NCBI RefSeq assembly: GCF_000213255.1
Contig: NC_015520.1
Span: 2,473,349-2,537,348 of the forward strand
Direction: 5' to 3'
Origin: Mahella australiensis 50-1 BON
GTDB taxonomy: Bacteria > Bacillota > Clostridia > Mahellales > Mahellaceae
Length of the DNA: 64,000 nucleotides
Made by a program: the position numbers and the translations under genes. The notes below the pieces were generated by a model. The model was not told the origin of the DNA and ran no database searches. It saw only the letters and a list, made by a program, of their open reading frames with translations. Shown one piece after another: positions 53,108 through 62,086 of this stretch. The stretch's first letter is position 1, and every line of letters starts with the position of its first letter.

Positions 53108-54175
53108 CTATCTGCCATATATCTCATCATAGTTATGAAATCCGTCTTTTATAACGGTGTCATCGAGGTTATCTATATCGACAGCGATAGGCTTCAGCAT
53201 ATAACAAGGCACATCATATTTACCATCATAAATAGTACCTGGCACGCTTATACTTTCGCCCTTAGCCATCTTCACAGCCATATCAGACGCAGCTTCAGCA
53301 AGCCTATCAACAGGCTTATATACTGTCATAAATTGGGTTCCATCAACTATTCTTTGGCAGGCTGTTGCTTCAGCATCTTGTCCTGTCACTATGACATCGC
53401 CGCTGAGTTTATATTCAGACAACGCTCTTATAGCACCTGCAGCTAGCATATCATTAGCTGCCAGTATAGCATCTATCTTAGTTCCCTTTTTAAGCCATTT
53501 TTCCGTTGTATTAAAGGCATATTCAGACATCCAGTCCTCAGCCCATTCCTCAGCTATTATATTTATTTTCCCCGCTCTTACAAACGGCTCCAATACACCA
53601 TCATAGCCCTTCTTTATTAAGCTAGAATTATTATCTGATATACCGCCGTTTATAATCAAATAATTGCCATATGGCACCTTGTCCACGAGCGCTTGCGCCA
53701 TAAGCCTGCCTACTTCTTGGCTGTCGAAGGATATATATAGATCAACATTCGATTTCAATACTAACCGGTCATACGCTATAACCTTAACGCCTGCTTTTTT
53801 GGCTGCCTCCACCGCATCAGCCGATTTCACCCGGTTATTCGGCACTATTACCAGTACATCTATACCACGACTCAGCAAATAGCGTACCTGCTCCGCCTGG
53901 TCTTCATCGTTGTTGTTGGCATTTTGGACGATAACATCGGCCCCGAGAGCCTTTGCCCTCGCTACAAAGATATCCCTGTCGCGCAGCCATCTGTCTTCTT
54001 TTAAGGTACCCATAGAAAGCCCTATCTTTATGGCGTTATTATTTCCCTCAGGTTCTCTGCCCCTTGAGTCCGACAAGCTTTTAAGTTCTTTCGTATCTAT
54101 AACAAGCAATATTATAAGCGCGATCAATATCGCCGACAGTATAGCCGTAATATAACGCCGGATTTTAACGTTCAT
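53108..54175 (-). CDS. Membrane-anchored XylF-like sensor protein (XylFII-like)
   Basis: 355 residues starting at the ATG at 54175 (MNVKIRRYITAILSAILIAL), in the end of the response-regulator gene. An N-terminal membrane helix without a lipobox Cys suggests an uncleaved anchor. The rest is a XylF-type binding fold (IKIGLSMGTLKEDRWLRDRD, VLVIVPNNRVKSADAVEAAK, NVDLYISFDSQEVGRLMAQA, VIVTGQDAEATACQRIVDGT). In Clostridium beijerinckii an analogous protein, XylFII, contacts the LytS kinase and controls xylFGH through YesN. Same role inferred here from order and anchor. Confidence 0.82.
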   Translation of the reverse strand: MNVKIRRYITAILSAILIALIILLVIDTKELKSLSDSRGREPEGNNNAIKIGLSMGTLKEDRWLRDRDIFVARAKALGADVIVQNANNNDEDQAEQVRYLLSRGIDVLVIVPNNRVKSADAVEAAKKAGVKVIAYDRLVLKSNVDLYISFDSQEVGRLMAQALVDKVPYGNYLIINGGISDNNSSLIKKGYDGVLEPFVRAGKINIIAEEWAEDWMSEYAFNTTEKWLKKGTKIDAILAANDMLAAGAIRALSEYKLSGDVIVTGQDAEATACQRIVDGTQFMTVYKPVDRLAEAASDMAVKMAKGESISVPGTIYDGKYDVPCYMLKPIAVDIDNLDDTVIKDGFHNYDEIYGR

Positions 54176-54179
54176 ATGC

Positions 54180-55757
54180 TTATACCTGCTCCCTTTCCAA
54201 AGAAGTCCTGTATTCCGAAGGGCTTTTACCGGTATATTTTTTGAATAATTTACTGAAATAATTAGGATCATTGTATCCCACGCTATAGCATACGTCCTTT
54301 ATGCTTCTCGATGGATCTGCCAGCAATTCTTCGGCCTTTTGTATTCTCAAGCTGCCAAGATAATCTACAAAATTTCGGCCGGTTTGTTCCTTGAAAAATT
54401 TGCTGAAATAATGATAGCTCATATTCACTTCACGGGCCACATCGTCCATGGTTATATCCCTATTATAGTTGTGTGCTATGAAATCTTCAACGCGCCGTAT
54501 GATTTCATTAAGCGCCGTATCCTTTCGGGTTTTTATGTTTTGTGAGGTTGTTTTTATCCATGCCAATATAGACGTTTTTATTTCCTGTATGTCTTCATTG
54601 ACAGAAATACCATATGCACCATCGTCATATGGCATGTCAGCCTCCATATAATACGAAGCCGCCCTTTTCAGCACAATAAAAAGCTCTTTCAGCATAGCGG
54701 CTATCTTGCTTTCTTGCCCCCTGTAATTCAATGCCATCCAATCGAATATTTCATTAAACAAACGCGCGGCACCTGTGCCGTCACCCATAATAACCCTGTC
54801 TATCAATAATTTTTCCTTATTAAACGGGTAAATATCCCTTCTGGCGAAAACAATATCCTGATCATCAAAATGAGATATCTTTTCCTCATCGATTTTAAGC
54901 GCTCTATCCGCTTCATCATATGATATGGTAAAATTTTCTATGCCATAAGGTCTGCCTATACCTATTCTGTAATTCAAGTTTACCCTTTCATCCAACCGGG
55001 AACACAACCTTTCGGCTATCTCTATAGATTCGTTTTTTATTTCAAAGCCGTTTCTTTCACGTTCCACCGGCACATACGCGGCTATGCTGTTGAGCATGGG
55101 GGGACCTACAAGGCATGGCACTATCGATTTCAATTCAGTCGCGAAACAATCGTAAAATGCCTGTTTGCCAATGCTGTTAGCAACGTTGTCCACATAGTTT
55201 ACGCTGCCTATCATAATATAGCCGTAACCTAGTCGCATACCGAAAATATTCTCGTAAAACTCTATATTATCGTCGTCAACCTTTCCGTAAAAATGCGAAT
55301 ATACGAACTCGCTCTCCAAATGCGGCAATATTCTATTTAATGCCTCTTTAAGCTCCAGCTCCTCCGCTATGGACTTGCGCTGTTTTGTTATGATTTCGGC
55401 CGCCTTATCTATCACCTCGATTATTTTGTTCTTGTTGAGCGGTTTAAGCAAATAATCATATACGCCGAGGGCTATGGCATCTTTAGCATAATCGAAGTAT
55501 TCATATGCCGTTATTATAATGAATATTATGTCGCTATGCCTCTCCTTAATTTTTTTTATGGCTTCTATGCCGTTTATCCCAGGCATGCGTATGTCCATAA
55601 GCACTATATCCGGCCTTATTTCATTTATTTTTTCAACGGCTTCGCGCCCCGAACGCGCACTTCCTACCAATACAGCATTGGGTATGTTCTTTTCTATTAT
55701 AAACTTTATAGAATCTATCACTATTTGCTCGTCATCAGCTACAAATATCTTTATCAC
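54180..55757 (-). CDS. YesN-type response regulator with AraC output domain
   Basis: 525 residues. N-terminal receiver domain (IKIFVADDEQIVIDSIKFII, phospho-acceptor Asp in IVLMDIRMPGI near residue 56, KPLNKNK switch Lys), a ~250-residue linker, and a C-terminal AraC double helix-turn-helix (RVEDFIAHNYNRDITMDDVA, SYHYFSKFFKEQTGRNFVDY, IKDVCYSVGYNDPNYFSKLF). It overlaps the kinase gene by 4 bases. Likely activates the xylFGH genes just downstream. Confidence 0.94.
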   Translation of the reverse strand: MIKIFVADDEQIVIDSIKFIIEKNIPNAVLVGSARSGREAVEKINEIRPDIVLMDIRMPGINGIEAIKKIKERHSDIIFIIITAYEYFDYAKDAIALGVYDYLLKPLNKNKIIEVIDKAAEIITKQRKSIAEELELKEALNRILPHLESEFVYSHFYGKVDDDNIEFYENIFGMRLGYGYIMIGSVNYVDNVANSIGKQAFYDCFATELKSIVPCLVGPPMLNSIAAYVPVERERNGFEIKNESIEIAERLCSRLDERVNLNYRIGIGRPYGIENFTISYDEADRALKIDEEKISHFDDQDIVFARRDIYPFNKEKLLIDRVIMGDGTGAARLFNEIFDWMALNYRGQESKIAAMLKELFIVLKRAASYYMEADMPYDDGAYGISVNEDIQEIKTSILAWIKTTSQNIKTRKDTALNEIIRRVEDFIAHNYNRDITMDDVAREVNMSYHYFSKFFKEQTGRNFVDYLGSLRIQKAEELLADPSRSIKDVCYSVGYNDPNYFSKLFKKYTGKSPSEYRTSLEREQV

Positions 55758-57181
55758 AGCTTATCTCCTTTCGCAGGCAGCTTCAGGCTTACGGTAGTCC
55801 CTTTGCCCTCCTCGCTGCATATCTCTATAACATCGCGCACGTTCTCGATATCATAAAACAGCATAAGCCGCTTTATAACATTATGCAATCCTATACTCGA
55901 ACTCTCACCGCTTTTATCCGGCGAAAGTATTTTGCTTACTGTATCCCTATCCATGCCCTTGCCGTTATCAGTTACCTTTACATAAATATAAGGTTTATAA
56001 TACCTCGCTTCAATTTTTATAAATCCCTTACCTTCTATATCCTCTATACCGTGAACAAATGCGTTTTCCACCACGGGTTGTATTATGGTAACCGGTACTT
56101 TAAAATCTAATATATCTTCATCGGCATATATTTCAAAGTCCACCTTGTCGCCAAACCTTGTTTTAAGTATATACATATAGTCCCTGACATTATCGATCTC
56201 ATCCTTCAAAGTAACAGGCTGATCCATTTGACGCAAGTTATAGCGGAACAACGATGCCACTTTTCCTATGAATTCGGATGATTTATCAGCGCCTTCCATC
56301 ATAGCCAGCTGTGATGCCGCATTTAATGTATTGAACAGGAAATGAGGGTTTATCTGGGATTGAAGAGCCTTCAATTCCGCTTCTTTTAGCCGTGTTTTTA
56401 ATTCAGCCTGTTCTTTTATTTCTTTTATATACTCTTTTATGCTGGCCAACATTCTGCCGAAAGCATCCGCAAGTACTTTTACTTCGTCGTTAGCCGTTAT
56501 ATCAATTAAGGGTTCTACATTGAAGTCGCCTTCGCTTACCCTTTCCGCGGAATGAGAAAGCTCTATCAGAGGCCCTGTTATTCTACCGGTCAGATACACA
56601 GCGAGAAACAGGCTCAATGCTATTGAACCCGATATCAGAAATATCTCCAAATAGCTTATATAAGATACATTTTTGGCTATGTTGCTGTACTGTGCGGCTC
56701 CCTTGTCCAGATTATTGTACAGCAGCTCATTTATATACGATTGGATATACCCGGCTATTTGGTTTGCTTCGGTAAAACTCTTTATATACTGGCTGCTGTT
56801 TCTGGCACGCTTTGCGTTAATCGCATCATCGGTCTTTATCAACAGGTTCTGAATCATATTGCCTATATCCTTCATCATCAGACTTTCGACATCATAACTG
56901 TAGTCTGCCGTCATCTCATGGGACTTGCTTTCAAGTTCATTGTATAAGGTATAATAGCTTAAAAGCGCATCGGACGAACGCGTGGAAAGGTATTTTTCCA
57001 CCTCTGCCTCCAAAGAATTTATGCCGGAATAAAGGTCGTTTAATTCCATATAATCGGCAAATATACCGCTCATCCTATCAGTGGCGTTTCTCGCGTTATA
57101 ATAAGACAAAACGCTGATGCCGCTCATTATAATTATCACGATCAGATAGTATAAAAAAATCTCTCTCCTTATACCGGTCAT
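55754..57181 (-). CDS. LytS/YesM-type sensor histidine kinase
   Basis: 475 residues from the ATG at 57181. Two membrane helices (FLYYLIVIIIMSGISVLSYY and ISYLEIFLISGSIALSLFLA) enclose an extracellular helical sensor of ~130 residues; a HAMP domain follows (LIELSHSAERVSEGDFNVEP), then the His_kinase block with phospho-acceptor His in QSQINPHFLFNTLNAASQLA, and an HATPase with VVENAFVHGIEDIEGKG and TDNGKGMDRDTV. It phosphorylates the YesN regulator downstream. The sensor lacks its own sugar-binding fold, consistent with signalling through a binding protein partner. Confidence 0.93.
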   Translation of the reverse strand: MTGIRREIFLYYLIVIIIMSGISVLSYYNARNATDRMSGIFADYMELNDLYSGINSLEAEVEKYLSTRSSDALLSYYTLYNELESKSHEMTADYSYDVESLMMKDIGNMIQNLLIKTDDAINAKRARNSSQYIKSFTEANQIAGYIQSYINELLYNNLDKGAAQYSNIAKNVSYISYLEIFLISGSIALSLFLAVYLTGRITGPLIELSHSAERVSEGDFNVEPLIDITANDEVKVLADAFGRMLASIKEYIKEIKEQAELKTRLKEAELKALQSQINPHFLFNTLNAASQLAMMEGADKSSEFIGKVASLFRYNLRQMDQPVTLKDEIDNVRDYMYILKTRFGDKVDFEIYADEDILDFKVPVTIIQPVVENAFVHGIEDIEGKGFIKIEARYYKPYIYVKVTDNGKGMDRDTVSKILSPDKSGESSSIGLHNVIKRLMLFYDIENVRDVIEICSEEGKGTTVSLKLPAKGDKL

Positions 57182-57194
57182 CCTAAATATACCT

Positions 57195-58172
57195 TTACCG
57201 CGCATATATTATATCATCCTTAGTTATTATCTTTAAATCGGTATCTATAAACGCAGAAACATTGTTTTCCTTTTTGATCTCTACAAGCGATTTTATGCTA
57301 TTATAGCCCATTTTATAAGGGTCATTCATTACTACCCCGTATATGACGCCTTTATTTATATAATCCAGTATATCCTCACTGTCGCCATAGCCGACAATCT
57401 TAATCTCCCCTACCTTATTGTAGTCGACCACAGCCTGAGCCACTCCCAGCGTATCGCTGGCATCGGTAACATATATGGCGTCAACTTTAGGCTGGCTGCG
57501 TATAATACGTCCAACTATATCTTCCGCGCTCAATATGCCCATCTCGGATGTATAGATGTCAGCGATATTTATCCCGTTATAGTTTTTGGCTATAGCATTC
57601 TTAAATCCGCTTACAGTTATATTTTGGCTGGATATATCGCGCTGAGCGCTGTTTATTATAACAGCCACCCTGCCCTTTCCGCCCATAGTTTCATTGACAA
57701 GCTTTGCAGCTTCTTCTCCCAGCAAAAAGTTGCTCACGCCGACAAATGTCTTCCTCTTGCTGGCAGCCGCATCGTTTTCCATGGTAACAACTGGTATGCC
57801 ATCATCGGCAGCAGCGTTTATTACATCGGTAAAATCCTCATTGTATGGTACATGAGTAACTATACCGTCCACTTCCGATGCTATCGCTATATTGAGGAAC
57901 TTCTTTTCCTCTCCGGAGTCGTTAAAGCGCGGCGCTTTGAATTCATAGGCCACGCTGTAATGTTTGGCGGCATCGTCCGCGCCTTTCTTCACCTCCTGCC
58001 AAAAAGGATCGCTCAGATTGGGCGCAACCATATAAAAATGATATTTGGGCCGATCTTCAACAAAAGAGCCTATTTTTTTGTTAACGTTTGTTATCATCGC
58101 ACCAGTTATCATTATAGCGATTATAAGTATAATATTTATGATATTGTTTTTAATATAGTTTACAAATCTCAT
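57195..58172 (-). CDS. Membrane-anchored sugar-binding protein (sensing type)
   Basis: About 325 residues, start at the ATG at 58172 (or 58181). An N-terminal membrane helix (IKNNIINIILIIAIMITGAM) without a lipobox, then a type I periplasmic-binding fold (YHFYMVAPNLSDPFWQEVKK, GIVTHVPYNEDFTDVINAA, GIPVVTMENDAAASKRKTFV, VDAIYVTDASDTLGVAQAVV, YGVVMNDPYKMGYNSIKSLV). It is a second, diverged anchored binding protein in the sensing cluster, located between the diguanylate cyclase and kinase genes. Likely another signal input for the kinase. Confidence 0.8.
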   Translation of the reverse strand: MRFVNYIKNNIINIILIIAIMITGAMITNVNKKIGSFVEDRPKYHFYMVAPNLSDPFWQEVKKGADDAAKHYSVAYEFKAPRFNDSGEEKKFLNIAIASEVDGIVTHVPYNEDFTDVINAAADDGIPVVTMENDAAASKRKTFVGVSNFLLGEEAAKLVNETMGGKGRVAVIINSAQRDISSQNITVSGFKNAIAKNYNGINIADIYTSEMGILSAEDIVGRIIRSQPKVDAIYVTDASDTLGVAQAVVDYNKVGEIKIVGYGDSEDILDYINKGVIYGVVMNDPYKMGYNSIKSLVEIKKENNVSAFIDTDLKIITKDDIIYAR

Positions 58173-58197
58173 ACCCTTCATCCCAATATATATTATA

Positions 58198-59880
58198 CTA
58201 CTTTGCAAACAGCTTGACATTATCGCGTCCGTCGCCTTTCGCCATATACAAAGCACTATCGGCTTGAGCTATTATATCACGCTCAGCCTGGACGATATCT
58301 TTTATGTCATGAGGTTCGATACATGCCGCTCCTATGCTTATAGTCATACGTATCCTCTTGCCGCCATTGCTTATATCAAAATCATGCTCCCTAACGGCTT
58401 GTCTTATGCGTTCTCCAAGCATTATAGCTCCATTTCCATCGGTATTAGGGCATATAACAAGAAATTCTTCACCGCCGTATCGTATGACAACATCGCTCTT
58501 GCGAACATTCATGCTTATTATCTGCGCGAGCTGTTTCAGCACAAGATCGCCCGCCTGATGTCCATACATGTCATTAACTGCTTTAAAGAAATCCAAATCC
58601 ATCATAAGGCACGACAACGGCTGTCCGTATCGCAGGGAATATGATAGATCCCCCGCCAAGCGATTGGTCATGTAACCGCGATTATATAATCCGGTCAGCG
58701 CGTCGGTTATCGAGAGACGCTCCAGCAAGGAATTTTTCTCAATAAGTTCGGCCTGCTGTGCTTCCAATTCCTCTTTATCAAGCTGCAATTCCTGATAAGA
58801 AGCCTGCAGATTATCGGCCATATAGTTGAACGCCTCAGCCACACGCCCTATTTCATTCCGGCTTCTATATTCCATGCGCTCATCCAGATGACCTTCGGCT
58901 AAACGCGAAGCCCTGTACGCCACCTCTTTTAATGGCGTTACAATTGTGCGCCGCATAAATATTGCAAATGGTATAAGCATGGCCGCCGAAACGATACCGA
59001 TTAATCCAATTGCCGTAAAAGTCATAGAGATCACCCTGTCGTAAAAGTTTTGCACAGGTACCTCGGTAACAATGCCTATATTCCTTTGAGCAATCCATCT
59101 GTATGAACCAAGCACCGCCTTCCCATCAACACCGGCATATCTTTTTACACCTGTGCCTCCGGATAATACTGCCTTTATGCCATCGTCCCTCATATATTTC
59201 TCGCCTATGGTATCGAAAGCAGCAGTATTACTGATACCATCGGCCACAGCTATCATGTCATTGTACGAAAGTATATAAGTTATGCCATTAACGGCAGGAT
59301 CTACAGCATTCAATCTGCTTGCCAAGCTATCCATAAATATCACGCCCACGACAACACCGGCAGGCGCATCGGCTTCATCTGATACTACAGGGGCGGCAAA
59401 TACAAAAACGGGCCGGTTTGCGGTCCTGCTAACCATAGGCCCCACGATATAAGACTTTCCTCCTATAGCAGACTTAAAATAATTTCTGTCACCATAATAT
59501 ATTCCTGAATAATATCTCGTATTTACTATCGAATACCCTTCACGATTTATATATAGTAGCGAATCGAATATGATATTGTCGTCGTGCTGCCGACTTAAAA
59601 ATGCCTCTATGCGTTGTTGGTCAAGAGAGCGTATCTCTTTATTCTGCACCATAGAGTTTACTTTTAATAGATATTGGTCAAACCATAGGTTTATATACTC
59701 CACCTGCCTTTGAGTAGTATTGTGTAAACTGGAAGATACGATATCAGATATAAAATGTCTGAAATAAATATTTAACACAACAGCAAAAATCACCATTGAT
59801 ACTAAAAGTATAGACACGAGAATAGTTGTTATAATTCTAGACACCGATGTTTCAGCGTACAATGATCCATGTTTTACCAT
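58198..59880 (-). CDS. Diguanylate cyclase with extracellular Cache-type sensor
   Basis: 560 residues. First membrane helix (ITTILVSILLVSMVIFAVVL), an extracytoplasmic double-Cache-like region to ~residue 275 (FDSLLYINREGYSIVNTRYY, VFVFAAPVVSDEADAPAGVV), a second helix (FTAIGLIGIVSAAMLIPFAI), HAMP, a coiled coil (ELQLDKEELEAQQAELIEKN), and a GGDEF domain with active site RYGGEEFLVI and an RxxD inhibitory site (RKSD) five residues before it. It should make cyclic di-GMP. First gene of the sensing cluster, 26 bp before the binding protein gene. Confidence 0.92.
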   Translation of the reverse strand: MVKHGSLYAETSVSRIITTILVSILLVSMVIFAVVLNIYFRHFISDIVSSSLHNTTQRQVEYINLWFDQYLLKVNSMVQNKEIRSLDQQRIEAFLSRQHDDNIIFDSLLYINREGYSIVNTRYYSGIYYGDRNYFKSAIGGKSYIVGPMVSRTANRPVFVFAAPVVSDEADAPAGVVVGVIFMDSLASRLNAVDPAVNGITYILSYNDMIAVADGISNTAAFDTIGEKYMRDDGIKAVLSGGTGVKRYAGVDGKAVLGSYRWIAQRNIGIVTEVPVQNFYDRVISMTFTAIGLIGIVSAAMLIPFAIFMRRTIVTPLKEVAYRASRLAEGHLDERMEYRSRNEIGRVAEAFNYMADNLQASYQELQLDKEELEAQQAELIEKNSLLERLSITDALTGLYNRGYMTNRLAGDLSYSLRYGQPLSCLMMDLDFFKAVNDMYGHQAGDLVLKQLAQIISMNVRKSDVVIRYGGEEFLVICPNTDGNGAIMLGERIRQAVREHDFDISNGGKRIRMTISIGAACIEPHDIKDIVQAERDIIAQADSALYMAKGDGRDNVKLFAK

Positions 59881-59920
59881 TTAAAGCTTTCACCTTTCGT
59901 ACATAATGCTCAATAAAACT

Positions 59921-59950
59921 ATTGTAGCATCATATACGCGCTTATAGCAA
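59921..59950 (-). promoter_or_regulatory. Probable promoter of the sensing/xyl cluster
   Basis: Minus strand TTGCTA (59945-59950), 18 bp, TACAAT (59921-59926), 40 bp upstream of the cyclase ATG at 59880, which has AAAGGTG as its ribosome site. The rest of the 199-bp spacer to 60079 shows nothing else. Confidence 0.45.
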
Positions 59951-60079
59951 TACACACCCGAAATTTCAGCGCTAGTTTGCAGCATGTAATAGCAATGAAT
60001 GCTATAACAGTAATTAATCGGAATAGAATTTCTCATATACCATCGAGGAAATATTTACTGGCTGCCCCCAAAGGTCTAT

Positions 60080-60955
60080 CTACCCACTTACCGTTTGTGA
60101 AATCGATCTGATTTGACTTAAATACTCCATCATATTTGCATCTTCGTCACAATTGTATATATATCCAAGATGCTCAGCAACAATCAAAGCAGTCTTTCTG
60201 AACAAATCACAGGCCGTAAATACCGCTGTCCAAAGATGAGAATAATCGCCATCCGAATAAGTGCTTACATACATATTATATAAATCATCCGGCAAGTATT
60301 TTTTATAATATTTCCCTTTATATCCCACCGAAACCCTGAAATTGGTATTTATGCCTATATACCAGTCTATCATTTTATGGAGCATTTCCCGCACAGGGGA
60401 ATTATACATCCACATGGCATAAGCCAGTTGATCCCTCTCTATTCCTTTAGCCACATTATTAAGGCACCACCAAAATTCATTGCAACAGCTCGAATATTCG
60501 GGCTCCGTGGGTTTGCGAATCCAATAATCAATATCCGACGGCTCTGGAATCGCAGGTAGAATATTATCTTTATCCAAAAGAGGAACAGTTAATCTATCCC
60601 CTGTATATTCTTCAAGCACAGTGTCTTTCGTTTGGATATGCAAGTCAATGCGGTTGCCATCCTTAAAAAGCATCAGCCAAGTATACGAATTATTAAAATC
60701 AACCTCTTTGCCTAAAACTGAATCTATTTTGTCGGGCTCCTGACAAATAGCCAGTTCTCCAAAGACTGAAATCCAGTCTTTATCTTCCAAAAATGATCTG
60801 GTCTCGGTTACCACATACACGATATCGTAATCCTGATATGCATCTTTCGTTATATTCGGATTGGCTCGTGAGCCATTCATATAAACAGCTCGAACGTGTT
60901 CATCGCTCTCAGCAACGCCCAGAATTAATTCCATCATTTCTTTTTCGCTTCTCAT
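60080..60955 (-). CDS. AadE-type aminoglycoside 6-adenylyltransferase
   Basis: 291 residues, the usual length of ANT(6) enzymes. Signature regions: VRAVYMNGSRANPNITKDAY then QDYDIVYVV (nucleotidyltransferase G-S and D-x-D), LMLFKDGNRIDLHI (third acidic residue), RKPTEPEYSSCCNEFWWCLN, and YKGKYYKKYLP. It would adenylylate streptomycin, though chromosomal relatives may not give resistance. The ATG at 60955 lies very close to AAAGG; a start at MMELIL is possible. No mobile element is attached. Confidence 0.85.
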   Translation of the reverse strand: MRSEKEMMELILGVAESDEHVRAVYMNGSRANPNITKDAYQDYDIVYVVTETRSFLEDKDWISVFGELAICQEPDKIDSVLGKEVDFNNSYTWLMLFKDGNRIDLHIQTKDTVLEEYTGDRLTVPLLDKDNILPAIPEPSDIDYWIRKPTEPEYSSCCNEFWWCLNNVAKGIERDQLAYAMWMYNSPVREMLHKMIDWYIGINTNFRVSVGYKGKYYKKYLPDDLYNMYVSTYSDGDYSHLWTAVFTACDLFRKTALIVAEHLGYIYNCDEDANMMEYLSQIRSISQTVSG

Positions 60956-61101
60956 CCTTTAACACCTACTTTACGAGTTTATTGAAGTACCTTCCAAGCA
61001 AAGGCAGACCAGATAAAAACAGTGACCTACAGATAGATCCATTTTATAAGATTATAACATCATAGACGAAAAAGATAAATATTTCAAAATTAAGGCCACA
61101 T

Positions 61102-61135
61102 AAAAATAAGCCCCGCAGAAATATGTTGCAGGGCT
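61102..61135 (-). terminator. Terminator after the Lpl-type transporter genes
   Basis: AGCCCCGCA (61109-61117) pairs with TGCAGGGCT (61127-61135) with one mismatch; on the minus strand the stem is followed by TATTTTTAT. It ends the transporter transcript before the adenylyltransferase gene. Confidence 0.8.
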
Positions 61136-61159
61136 CATCCTTATGGTCTTGTCATAACC

Positions 61160-62065
61160 TCAACCTTTAAGCGAACCGATCATAATACCTTGAATAAAGT
61201 AACGTTGTAAAAACGGATATACAATAACTATTGGGATTATAGTAACAACCATCGTCGCCATGGTTATAGACCTGACATTCACCTGCGCTGTCCTGCCAAC
61301 ATTCCCTAAAGTTACGCCGGCTCCCGAAGCGCTTTGAGCAATAGATTCGGCAAATCTCGCCTCTGAAATTATGGAAAGCAATACGCTTTGCATTGGTTTT
61401 AATTCCTGTTTAGTAACATATATGAAAGCATCAAACCATGAATTCCACTGCCCTACAGCTATAAAAAGCGCTATTGTGGCTACGATTGGAGTCGATATGG
61501 GAAGTATTATTCTAAAAAATACTGTGAAGTAATTTGCCCCATCTATACGTGCCGATTCCTCTAAGGCCTCTGGAATGCCTTGAAAATACGTCCTCATCAA
61601 CATCATATTCCATACGCTGATAAGAGCCGGTATAATATACACCCAGAAATTATTCATCAAGCCCAGAGATTTTATAAGGAAGTACGTTGGCATAAGGCCA
61701 CCGTTAAAAAACATCGTGATAAGGCATAGTATAGTATAAAAATTTCTTCCCTTAAGGTTCCTATGTGCCAGCCCATACGCCAACATAGCGGTCAGCAATA
61801 AAGATAGAGCTGTGCCTATAACCGTCCTGGCTATTGTGATAAAGTACGCATTATATACCAAGGGATTTTGAAAAATAAGCTCATAATTACGAAACGTAAA
61901 AACACGAGGATAAATAGTTATGCCACCCCTTACCGTATCGCCTGCATCATTAAGGGATATTGCCAAGGCATTAAGAAACGGATATAGCGTTACAATCACA
62001 ACTATGAGCATAATTACTACATTTACTATATCGAATATTCTATCACCAATGGATTTACTGCGCAT
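61160..62065 (-). CDS. Carbohydrate ABC transporter permease, LplC type
   Basis: 301 residues, six membrane segments: ID..VVIMLIVVIVTLYPFL at the N-terminus, LSLLLTAMLAYGLAHRNLKG, MFFNGGLMPTYFLIKSLGLM, the EAA loop IPEALEESARIDGANYFTVF, and the C-terminal YFIQGIMIGSLKG ending typical of the LplC/YtcP group. It pairs with the LplB-type permease 21 bp upstream. No ATPase gene is present; such systems use a shared MsmX-type ATPase. Confidence 0.92.
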   Translation of the reverse strand: MRSKSIGDRIFDIVNVVIMLIVVIVTLYPFLNALAISLNDAGDTVRGGITIYPRVFTFRNYELIFQNPLVYNAYFITIARTVIGTALSLLLTAMLAYGLAHRNLKGRNFYTILCLITMFFNGGLMPTYFLIKSLGLMNNFWVYIIPALISVWNMMLMRTYFQGIPEALEESARIDGANYFTVFFRIILPISTPIVATIALFIAVGQWNSWFDAFIYVTKQELKPMQSVLLSIISEARFAESIAQSASGAGVTLGNVGRTAQVNVRSITMATMVVTIIPIVIVYPFLQRYFIQGIMIGSLKG

Positions 62066-62086
62066 GATCTCACTCCTCTCGCTGCC

